Shown here one piece after another: positions 11,624 through 19,882 of a stretch of 64,000 nt of DNA (within the stretch, counting starts at the first letter, position 1; every line of letters starts with the position of its first letter). The notes below the pieces were generated by a model. That model made no database searches, was not told the origin of the DNA, and saw only the letters and a program-made list of their open reading frames with translations. The DNA lies in assembly GCA_043777815.1 (NCBI GenBank), contig JAYWHH010000009.1, forward strand, positions 1 through 64,000. The letters are read 5' to 3'. A program made the position numbers and the translations under genes. Source of the DNA: JAXMDS01 sp043777815 (GTDB lineage: Bacteria > Pseudomonadota > Alphaproteobacteria > Rickettsiales > Rickettsiaceae).

Positions 11624-13966
11624 ATGAGCAACTTAATGATTGTAGAATCGCCCGCTAAAGCCAAAACTATTAATAAATATTTAGGTAAAGACTTTATAGT
11701 TTTAGCCTCTTTAGGTCATGTATCTGATTTACCAGCAAAATCAGGATCAGTAATCCCAGATAAGGATTTTGAAATGATATATGAAGTTAACGCAAACTCT
11801 AAAAAAAATCTGGATGCAATTTATAAAGCGGCCAAAAATAGTGATGCAATTTATTTGGCTACTGATCCAGATAGAGAAGGTGAAGCTATTGCATGGCACG
11901 TGGCAGAATTGATAAAGTCTCATATTAAAAATGTGCCAAATATGAAACGAGTGACCTTTAATGCAATTACTAAAAATGCAGTTAAGGAAGCTATTGCTAA
12001 TCCTAGAGATTTAAATATGGACTTAATAAATGCGCAGCAAGCTCGAAGAGCTCTAGATTATTTGGTTGGATTTACTCTGTCGCCCCTATTGTGGAGAAAA
12101 TTACCTGGTTGTAAATCTGGTGGTAGGGTTCAATCAGTTGCATTAAGATCAATATGTGAAAGAGAAGAAGAAATCAAATCTTTTGTAAAACAAGAATATT
12201 GGGATATAGCTGCTAGTTTTGTTAGTGATGACTCTGATAAACCTGGCTTGATAGCTAAATTAACACATATAAAAGATAAAAAGTTAGCCAAGTTTGATAT
12301 AGCAACGGAAGAGGGAGCAAAGGAAATAGTTCAGCATTTAAGTAGTTCAAAGTTTTGGATTAAGGATATACAGTCTAAGCAACAAACTCGTAATCCTAAC
12401 CCGCCTTTTATTACATCAACTTTACAACAAGATGCATCTACTAAATTAGGCTTCAATACTAAGAAAACTATGTTGATAGCCCAAAAATTATATGAAGGCT
12501 TGAAAATAGATGATAAGGAAACTGGTTTAATTACTTATATGAGAACTGATGGAGTATATATTTCAGAAGAAGCAGTTTTGTCTATAAGAAATTATGTTAA
12601 AGAAGAGTTTGGAGAAGAATATATTCCAAAAGAACCTAGAAAGTATGTTTCTAAAGTTAAAAATGCACAAGAGGCCCATGAAGCAATTAGGCCAGTAGAT
12701 ATTAGCTTTTCGCCAGAATATGTTCGCTCATTCTTAACAGCCGAAGAATATAAGTTATATGATTTAATCTGGAAACGTACCCTGGCATCACAAATGTCAA
12801 GTACTATTTATGATATTTTAAATGTATTCATCAGTGGTGAAACTGATAAGCCTGTAACAATTGAAGATACAGACATAAGTCAGTTGATATCAAATATTAA
12901 CTCTGTAATAAATTGGGAACTTAAAACCACTGGCTCCACTATAAAGTTTGATGGATTTATTAGAGTATATAAAGACGCTGAAGAGCATGAAGAGGGAGAT
13001 TACATTCCTAAAGTTGATAAAAATACTTCAATTTCTTTAGATAAGTTAACAGAAAAACAACATTTTACAGAGCCACCTGCGAGATTTACGGAAGCTAGCC
13101 TAGTTAAACAATTAGAAGAGTTGGGAATAGGTCGCCCATCTACCTATGCATCTATTATTTCAGTGCTTCAAGATAGAAAATATGTTCATATGGACAAGAA
13201 AAGATTTGCACCAGATCCAAGGGGCTCAATTTTAAATATCTTTTTAAATAGTTTTTTTGCTCAATATGTTCAGTATGACTTTACTGCTAAACTAGAAGAC
13301 GATTTAGATGAAATTTGTGAAGGTAAGCAAACTTTTAAAGCTTTTTTAAAGAAATTTTGGGAAGGTTTTATTGCTAAGATAAATGAAGTAGAGAAATTTA
13401 AAATGTCTGAAGTAATTCAGGTAGTTAAAGAATCTATGGAGAAATCTCTTTTTACTTCTGATGAAGATAGAGCTTGTAAGATGTGTCAAGAAAATGGACG
13501 CATTGGAGAAACTTCACTTAAATTTGGGAAATTTGGAGGATTTTTAGCATGTTCTAATTATCCAGAATGCAAATACACTGAACAAATCCTATCTAACGCT
13601 GATGATAAAACTTCTAGTGAAATTGGCTCTAATCCTAATCAAGAATTAGGAATTATTGATGGAAAGCCTCTATTATTAAAAACTGGACGCTTTGGTAATT
13701 ATTTAGAGCTAGAAACTGATCAAGGATTGAAAAGAACCTCTGTCCCTAGTAATAAACCAATAACCTTTGAGGATGCCGCCAAGCTGATGGAATTTCCAAA
13801 ATCTTTAGGCGCCGTAGAGCTTAATGGTAAGTCTGAGGAAGTTTTATTGCAAACAGGTAAATTTGGATTATATATAAAGGTTGGTACAAAAAACCTTAGA
13901 ATTCCAAAGTCTATATCGCCAGAAAATATTACACTTCAAGAAGTTAAAGACTTGTTGGGCGCATAA
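11624..13966 (+). CDS. topA: DNA topoisomerase I
   Basis: Type IA topoisomerase that relaxes negative supercoils. The 780-aa product has a TOPRIM domain at the start (MIVESPAKAKTI, then the acidic DPDREGE near residue 87) and the catalytic Tyr305 in LITYMRTDG; the usual residue after TD is Ser, here Gly. A QARRALDYLVGF segment and the GIGRPSTYASI motif near 500 are intact. The C-terminus has one four-cysteine zinc ribbon (CKMCQ...CSNYPECKY) and two further ribbon-like repeats. It is monocistronic. The sequence after the stop carries three short copies derived from the 3' end. Confidence 0.97.
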   Translation: MSNLMIVESPAKAKTINKYLGKDFIVLASLGHVSDLPAKSGSVIPDKDFEMIYEVNANSKKNLDAIYKAAKNSDAIYLATDPDREGEAIAWHVAELIKSHIKNVPNMKRVTFNAITKNAVKEAIANPRDLNMDLINAQQARRALDYLVGFTLSPLLWRKLPGCKSGGRVQSVALRSICEREEEIKSFVKQEYWDIAASFVSDDSDKPGLIAKLTHIKDKKLAKFDIATEEGAKEIVQHLSSSKFWIKDIQSKQQTRNPNPPFITSTLQQDASTKLGFNTKKTMLIAQKLYEGLKIDDKETGLITYMRTDGVYISEEAVLSIRNYVKEEFGEEYIPKEPRKYVSKVKNAQEAHEAIRPVDISFSPEYVRSFLTAEEYKLYDLIWKRTLASQMSSTIYDILNVFISGETDKPVTIEDTDISQLISNINSVINWELKTTGSTIKFDGFIRVYKDAEEHEEGDYIPKVDKNTSISLDKLTEKQHFTEPPARFTEASLVKQLEELGIGRPSTYASIISVLQDRKYVHMDKKRFAPDPRGSILNIFLNSFFAQYVQYDFTAKLEDDLDEICEGKQTFKAFLKKFWEGFIAKINEVEKFKMSEVIQVVKESMEKSLFTSDEDRACKMCQENGRIGETSLKFGKFGGFLACSNYPECKYTEQILSNADDKTSSEIGSNPNQELGIIDGKPLLLKTGRFGNYLELETDQGLKRTSVPSNKPITFEDAAKLMEFPKSLGAVELNGKSEEVLLQTGKFGLYIKVGTKNLRIPKSISPENITLQEVKDLLGA

Positions 13967-14036
13967 ATATACTATGCTTTTATCAAGGCCGCAAATATAA
14001 TATGCCTTTATCAGAGTCGCAAATATACTTATTATG
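13961..14036 (+). repeat. 28-30 bp repeat starting at the topA stop codon
   Basis: Units begin GCATAAATATAC (13961, overlapping the Ala-stop end of topA), GCAAATATAATA (13991) and GCAAATATACTT (14019). The later copies look like duplicates of the gene end. Confidence 0.75.
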
Positions 14037-14433
14037 TTTGGTTTTTCTAGATCATAACCAGTGTATAACAACTAAAATCTATTATTTAGTTTTTAAGGCT
14101 ATAACTTCTTTATTAATCCATAGGAGTTTTATACATCATGTGTCTAGACTTTTATGTCACAACTTCTTTATTAATCCATAGGCGTTTTATACATTATGGC
14201 TGTAATCTATTGTCTAGATTTCTAGACTACAGCTGGTTCATTATTTATCTGGGTTTTAATAAGGTTATAACTGTTTTATTAGTATTTCTAATTAAGTTTT
14301 AAAAGTTAGGGCCTAATATTAAAAACAAATAAAATCAATTGTGCTTAGGGCCTGATACTAAAAACACGCAAAATCAATTATTCCTAGGGCCTAATACTAA
14401 AAACACGCAAAATCAATTGTCCCCTAAGTAAAA
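14037..14433. other. Spacer with 58-bp and 39-bp repeats between topA and the Lol permease
   Basis: No gene seen. Two 58-bp copies start at 14103 and 14161 (AACTTCTTTATTAATCCATA). From 14308 there are three 39-bp units (AGGGCCTnATAnTAAAAAC...AAATCAATT) starting at 14308, 14347 and 14386; their AAATCAATT core equals the last codons and stop of the permease gene read from the right. Confidence 0.85.
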
Positions 14434-15687
14434 TCAATTGTTCCTAATAATATCTACCACATTAAGTTTATATACTTTGTAAGATGGATAGAAAGATGTG
14501 AGTGAGCATAAAACTAAAGCGGCGCAGTCAATTAAAATTACGTCCTTTAAACTAATTTCACACGGTAAGTGATATAAGAAATAGATCGCAGGACTAAATA
14601 AATTGGTTTGAGTTATTTGTTCTAGAAAAGTTCTAATATTTTCTAAATTAGAGCCTATCCCAACTCCTAAAATAGAGCCTATTGCTACACCAAAAAATCC
14701 TATTAAGAAGCCATTTATGAAGAAAATTAACCAAATATTAGAATTTGTTACGCCAATCGTTTTTAGTATGGCTATATCTTTCATTTTATCTTTCACTAAT
14801 ATGGTTATACTGGCAATGATATTGAACCCAGACACCACTACTAGTAAAAATAAAACAGAAAACATCGCTATTTTTTCTATATCCAACGCCCTTATCATTG
14901 AAAAGTTTTGAGTGCGCCAATTCAGAAGGTTGTTTTTATTAACTTGTAGAGCATCAGATATTAGAGTTGTCATTTGATCTACATTATCAGGATCAGTAAT
15001 ATATATTTCTAGATCTGCTTTAGATTGAAAGAGATTTTTGGCTATGTCCAAATCAATAAACACAATCTTTGAGTCGTACTCGTATATACCTGTATTGAAT
15101 ATGGCACTTACATCAAAAGTTTTAGCTTTAGGTAATGATCCAAGAATAGATTGAGTTAATTTGGCAGAAATTAAATCTATTTGAGTATTTTGCTGTGGAT
15201 CATTAGTATCATTGGTATTGTTAGATGAAGTTTCTGAAGCTATATCTACGTTCAAACTAGATTTTAGAGTAGAGCTGATTGCAATATTTTCCCTATCAAA
15301 GCGATTCATCCAGAGATTTTCAGAAAATTTTTTCTTTAAATCAACTGATCTAATACCTATTACCATAATCCCTTGCGTGAAGTTGCCAACTTTTAATAAA
15401 GCTTCGCCACTGACTGTTATCATGTACTTGTCTATTCCTTTGACGCTATTTAATTTAGTTTTTATATCTTCGTCATCAAATCTATCAATATTCTTCACAA
15501 TTATATGACTGTTAAGCCCTATAATATTTTTTAGTAATTCTGTTCTTAAGCCTTTCATTATTCCCATTACGATAATTAAAGCAGCCACGCCAATTGCTAC
15601 ACCAATTAACGAGAATCCAGAAATTAATCCAATAACCTTATCTTTTTTTTTTGAAAAAAAATATCTTATGCCTAATTTAAGTATCAT
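14434..15687 (-). CDS. lolE: LolC/LolE-family lipoprotein-releasing ABC permease
   Basis: Inner-membrane permease of the LolCDE complex that extracts lipoproteins for transfer to LolA. The 417 aa have the family layout: an N-terminal helix (near residues 20-48, SLIGVAIGVAALIIVMGIMKG), a large periplasmic MacB-like domain, and three C-terminal helices with KDIAILKTIGVTN near 310. Whether it is LolC or LolE (or the single fused type) cannot be decided here; the symbol is a best guess. A run of ten A on the coding strand near codon 15 (KKK) is a slippage hazard. The start region is duplicated just upstream (AGTATCATGATAAAG at about 15685 and 15709). Confidence 0.85.
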   Translation of the reverse strand: MILKLGIRYFFSKKKDKVIGLISGFSLIGVAIGVAALIIVMGIMKGLRTELLKNIIGLNSHIIVKNIDRFDDEDIKTKLNSVKGIDKYMITVSGEALLKVGNFTQGIMVIGIRSVDLKKKFSENLWMNRFDRENIAISSTLKSSLNVDIASETSSNNTNDTNDPQQNTQIDLISAKLTQSILGSLPKAKTFDVSAIFNTGIYEYDSKIVFIDLDIAKNLFQSKADLEIYITDPDNVDQMTTLISDALQVNKNNLLNWRTQNFSMIRALDIEKIAMFSVLFLLVVVSGFNIIASITILVKDKMKDIAILKTIGVTNSNIWLIFFINGFLIGFFGVAIGSILGVGIGSNLENIRTFLEQITQTNLFSPAIYFLYHLPCEISLKDVILIDCAALVLCSLTSFYPSYKVYKLNVVDIIRNN

Positions 15688-16016
15688 GATAAAAGCATCA
15701 TTTTAGTATCATGATAAAGTATAATTGAGTTTTCTAAAAGATTTACCTTATAGGCTGGATAATGTGTAAACCCAAAGAGAAACCGGATAATGTTTTAAAC
15801 CCAAAGAGAAACCGGATAATGTTTTAAATAGAATTGTTAATTAGGATTTCTCACATATCTGTTCATAAACAAATCATTTAAAGCTAATTCAAGAAACTTT
15901 TTATGCTTAAAAGTTTATACAAAGTTTTTATTAGGCAAAAGATTAGCTTGAGAAAGTTATGTTTTTTATATAGTGGTTTTTAACTTTTCTGTAAAATATA
16001 ATTATTTACAATAACT
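15688..16016. other. Spacer with a 28-29 bp minisatellite
   Basis: No gene seen. Positions 15757-15829 hold 2.5 near-perfect copies of GGATAATGTTTTAAACCCAAAGAGAAACC, broken here as a 28-29 bp unit starting at 15757, 15785 and 15814. Confidence 0.85.
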
Positions 16017-18068
16017 TTATTCCTGGGATATATTACTTTGATTTTCACCATATAGTATCAAATTTTCACTAATATTTCCCTCCATCATTTCTTCCACTAT
16101 CTCCTCTGGATCTTTCTCTTCTATCATTTCTTCTTGATGATTTGTTGTTTGCAACTTCTCTTCCATCATTTCCTCTGGACTTTTCTCTTCTATCATGCTT
16201 CCATAATGTGTTATTGTTGATAAATTATCTTCTATCGTCTCCTCTTGATTATTTGTTGTTAATAAATTATTTTTCATCACGTATTCATTGAATAATTTAC
16301 CAAACTTACTATCTTCTTCAATTTTGCATTTCTCTGTAATTGTAGATACTAATATTTCCCATTCTTCGTAAGTAACTTCTGTATCACGATCAATTTTCTT
16401 ATTTTTGTTAGCTTCAATAATTTTTTTTATATCTTCATATGCCCCTATGATTAGTTTTTTTGTTTGTTCATTAGATTGACATATTCTCAATATCTCAAGA
16501 ATCAATTTACAAAAACCACCTTCTTCCAAGTTATAATAAAAAAGATCTGTTTTATATTTAAGCTCACTAGGAGTATATTCACTATTAGTAAAATGCTTGC
16601 CTATGATAATTAAATTTGTTTTACTAAAATTGTTCTTAAAAATATTATCTTTCATTTCAGCAAATCTTTTTGCTGTCACTTCATTGCTTATGTCAATTCC
16701 ATGTTTTATGATTAATGCTTTTTGATTTAATAAGTTTTCTCTAACAAATTCCACTAAATATTTATTGATAGTATTGGTTTCATATTTCTTTTCAATTATT
16801 GAAAATAAATGCTCAATTGTTGATCCAAATTCTTCTAAACAATTTATTATATTTTTGAAAATTAATTCAACGAACATGGTTTCAGGTTTTTTAAATTTTG
16901 GATCGTAACTTATTACCGCAACATCATTACCTTTGCCATTAAAGTTGATTTCAGTTATTTTCACATATGGCTTTATATATAAATTATAATTTATTGTACT
17001 TTTAGATAAATTAAGTTTTATGTCTGTGCCATCAAGGGTCATAACATTCTGAGCTTTATAGTAGCACTCCTCATAACTTTCATCTTGTGCTTTGATAAAA
17101 GCTTTTATTTTATTTTCAGGCTGCTTTGTAATTTTGAATACATCATAGTCGTACTTTGTGATTGAAAATATTTTTTTGTTGTGTAATTTTTTATATCCTA
17201 TAACCAATACTTCAGAAATTACATTGATTGATTTAATAGGAAAGAATAAGTTATTGAGTAAGCACATATTTTTTGTAGCTATGAAAAACATATTATGTGA
17301 TATTTCTGATATTTCCTTTGTTTGTTTTCTGATGTCATAATGATTTAACAAATTCGTTTTATATAAATCATATTGATTAAAATTGGAAAAAACAGATCCT
17401 TTTTTTCCTAGATTTTTTATTTGCTCTATGTTGCTACAGCAAAAATTTACGTATCCTTCAAATGTTTGTATCAATTGTAGAGAAGGTTTTGTTGAATCAT
17501 AAACATTTTTAATATCAATTATCTTTAAATGACAAGCTTCGATTGAATTGTGATAAGATGTTTTTTGACAGCTAATTTCTAATATGAAAATATCAGCCGC
17601 CCCATTGTAAAAATAATTATCTAAAAAACTAATTTGTACTTGCAACTCTAACACATCATCTTTTATTGTATCAGACTTATTCAATTCATCAGGAATTGCT
17701 TCATCAGCATGTTGATCTATTTTCTTTCGATCGCTATTTTCAAAAACAAATTTATCAATATTGTTGAATATTTGCTCGCCTCCTTTATGATTTTTTATTT
17801 TATATGAAACTATTTTTGTTTCTTTACTAGAGAAATCAATTATCAAGTTATTGCTCAATTTTTTTAGATTAAGAGTGTAACTTACATCTTCATTGTTTAA
17901 TGATATTACTAAATTGTTTTCATTTATTTTTTTAAAACCAAGTTCATTAAATCTATGATGTATTTTTTTAGAGATAAAATATTTTTTTGTATACGAATTC
18001 ACAGTCGAAGAATTAAGGACAGTTTCTTCTAGATTAAAATTGTCAGTATTGTCATTATTTAATTGCAT
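16017..18068 (-). CDS. Orphan protein, paralogue of the 898-aa protein at 19.9-22.6 kb
   Basis: Function unknown. The 683-aa product aligns by eye with the 898-aa neighbour across most of its length: a start of the form MQ..N plus LEE(T/V)VL(N/D)S, a LSYLxNxxYxGxxD(I/V)F strand region near residue 130, LQLIQTFEG near 200, a KYDYDVFKI region near 300, INYNLYIKP near 355 and LIIKHGIDISNE near 455. The last 70 residues are acidic repeats of the type TTNHQEEMIEEK, then a tail GENQSNISQE that matches the paralogue's GANQNNTEQE. There is no signal peptide. A conserved tail after a variable repeat is what a C-terminal secretion signal could look like (inference). Confidence 0.75.
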   Translation of the reverse strand: MQLNNDNTDNFNLEETVLNSSTVNSYTKKYFISKKIHHRFNELGFKKINENNLVISLNNEDVSYTLNLKKLSNNLIIDFSSKETKIVSYKIKNHKGGEQIFNNIDKFVFENSDRKKIDQHADEAIPDELNKSDTIKDDVLELQVQISFLDNYFYNGAADIFILEISCQKTSYHNSIEACHLKIIDIKNVYDSTKPSLQLIQTFEGYVNFCCSNIEQIKNLGKKGSVFSNFNQYDLYKTNLLNHYDIRKQTKEISEISHNMFFIATKNMCLLNNLFFPIKSINVISEVLVIGYKKLHNKKIFSITKYDYDVFKITKQPENKIKAFIKAQDESYEECYYKAQNVMTLDGTDIKLNLSKSTINYNLYIKPYVKITEINFNGKGNDVAVISYDPKFKKPETMFVELIFKNIINCLEEFGSTIEHLFSIIEKKYETNTINKYLVEFVRENLLNQKALIIKHGIDISNEVTAKRFAEMKDNIFKNNFSKTNLIIIGKHFTNSEYTPSELKYKTDLFYYNLEEGGFCKLILEILRICQSNEQTKKLIIGAYEDIKKIIEANKNKKIDRDTEVTYEEWEILVSTITEKCKIEEDSKFGKLFNEYVMKNNLLTTNNQEETIEDNLSTITHYGSMIEEKSPEEMMEEKLQTTNHQEEMIEEKDPEEIVEEMMEGNISENLILYGENQSNISQE

Positions 18069-18110
18069 TATATCTATAGTTAATTTAATAAATTAAACCA
18101 TATTAGGTAT
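18066..18110 (-). promoter_or_regulatory. Leader shared with the 898-aa paralogue
   Basis: About 38 bp upstream of the start codon are nearly identical to those upstream of the paralogue at 22577-22620, with the core GGTTTAATTTATTAAA followed by ACTATAxATATAATG that runs into the start. It probably holds the promoter or the translation start region of both genes. Confidence 0.55.
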
Positions 18111-18407
18111 TAAAAATGCAAATTGCTAGTATATTAAATATTAAAAATGTAAATTAGTACTATATTGATGAAATTATATTTAGAAATTTAGTAATGACAT
18201 TATATTTAATAGAAGCTTTTAACCAGAAAAAGGCTTGCTTGAAAAGGTAAAATTTTAAGTAAAATTAGTTATCAAACTATCAAGAGATCGCGCGGAATTT
18301 AAGCTAGAGTAATGTATTAAGCTACAGTTTAGTTATTAACTTACAATCTAGTGTTATAGAAATATCAAAAATAAAGATTATAATATTTCTTTAAAGTAAT
18401 CTCTTTT
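18111..18407. other. Spacer between divergent orphan and tgt
   Basis: AT-rich; a short direct repeat (ATATTAAATATTAAAAATG type) near 18105-18150. No gene or RNA seen. Confidence 0.5.
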
Positions 18408-19508
18408 GTGCTTAATTTTCAAGTTACAACAACGCAAAAAAAAGCTAGAATAGGATTGTTAGAAACATATCATGGCTCAATTGAGACCCCGGTTTTTATG
18501 CCCGTGGGAACTAAAGCAACCGTTAAAGGTCTAACTGTAGATCAGATTAAAGCTTGTGGTTCACAAATTATTCTTGCAAACACATATCACCTTATGCTTA
18601 GACCTTCGGCTGAAAGATTAGAAGCTTTCGGTGGTTTACATAAATTCATGAACTGGAACAGGCCTATACTTACTGACTCTGGCGGGTTTCAAGTTATGTC
18701 ATTGAAGCATTTACGTAAATTGACCCCCAGGGGCGTTGAATTTCGTTCCCATATTGATGGACAGAAGATTATGCTAACTCCAGAAAATGTTACAACTGCT
18801 CAATACCAAATAGGCAGTGATATCAGTATGATTTTTGATGAATGCACTGAGTATCCAGCTACTCATGATGTCGCAAATAAATCTATGAAACTTAGTTTAG
18901 ATTGGGCAAATAGAAGTCGATCTCAGTTTATTGACAGATTGGGATACGGACAGTTTGGCATAGTTCAAGGTAGTACTTATCAAGATTTACGTGAAATATC
19001 GGCTAAAGAATTAATTCAAATGAACTTTGATGGATACGCAGTAGGTGGCCTCGCTGTTGGAGAGGGGCATAGTGAAATGATAAAGGTGCTAGAGTACACA
19101 ACTCAATTATTGCCTGAGGATAAGCCTAGATATTTAATGGGAGTTGGTAAGCCATGTGATATTATTGGAGCTGTAAACTTAGGCATTGATATGTTTGATT
19201 GCGTTATACCAACAAGATCTGGTCGAAATGGACTGGCTTTTACTAGTATTGGTAAAATAAATATCAGAAATAGTAAGTTTAAGTACGACACCTCCCCATT
19301 GGACCCGAATTGCCATTGTTCAACTTGCTTGAACTATTCAAAAGAGTATTTACGTCACTTGGATAAAGTTGAGGAAATGTTGGTATCTACGCTAATGACG
19401 ATACATAATGTAACTTTTTATCATAATCTAATGAGGGAAATAAAAAACGCTATAATGCTTGATCAAATGGATCGTTTATATGCGAAATATGCTCAATTTG
19501 TTTACTAA
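18408..19508 (+). CDS. tgt: tRNA-guanine(34) transglycosylase
   Basis: Exchanges guanine for the queuosine precursor at position 34 of tRNAs with GUN anticodons. The 366-aa length is normal. Motifs: GTKATVKGLT near residue 33, the general-acid region LTDSGGFQVMSL with Asp near 89, GGLAVGE near 215, the nucleophile region MFDCVIPTRSGRNG near 265 and the zinc site CHCSTC plus a later His near 303-335. The start codon is GTG (Val read as Met); no ATG lies near the conserved N-terminus. It is on the plus strand between two minus-strand paralogues, which suggests it was enclosed by their duplication or that they arose on either side of it. Confidence 0.96.
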   Translation: MLNFQVTTTQKKARIGLLETYHGSIETPVFMPVGTKATVKGLTVDQIKACGSQIILANTYHLMLRPSAERLEAFGGLHKFMNWNRPILTDSGGFQVMSLKHLRKLTPRGVEFRSHIDGQKIMLTPENVTTAQYQIGSDISMIFDECTEYPATHDVANKSMKLSLDWANRSRSQFIDRLGYGQFGIVQGSTYQDLREISAKELIQMNFDGYAVGGLAVGEGHSEMIKVLEYTTQLLPEDKPRYLMGVGKPCDIIGAVNLGIDMFDCVIPTRSGRNGLAFTSIGKINIRNSKFKYDTSPLDPNCHCSTCLNYSKEYLRHLDKVEEMLVSTLMTIHNVTFYHNLMREIKNAIMLDQMDRLYAKYAQFVY

Positions 19509-19882
19509 ACTGACATTGATGATTACAATAAACAAGCAATTGAGCTCTAAGTTTGGTGAAAATTACTCATAATAGATAGTTTATATGCGAAATATGCTCA
19601 ATTTATATATTTAACTTGTTTTAATTGAACTGTATAATAATTCAATCCTGACATTAAACTTCTTTTGAACTGTGGGATAATTCAATCCTGACATTAAACT
19701 TCTTTTGAACTGTGGGATAATTCACCCCGATGAACTATTCAATAATTCACTCTTTTGAGCTGTCTAATAACTCGTATACTTGAATTAAGTTGTAATAATC
19801 CGTGTACTTAATTGTGTTTTTTCTAGTTATAACGTATATAAGTTTTAATTCTTCATATAAGATATAGTCGTTTACAAAAATT
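19509..19882. other. Spacer with a tgt 3'-end copy and a 40-bp minisatellite
   Basis: No gene supported. Positions 19573-19614 repeat the last 13 codons of tgt (GTTTATATGCGAAATATG) at an offset of 105 bp. Positions 19627-19746 hold three copies of a 40-bp unit starting GAACTGT at 19627, 19667 and 19707, the first two almost identical. Confidence 0.9.
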
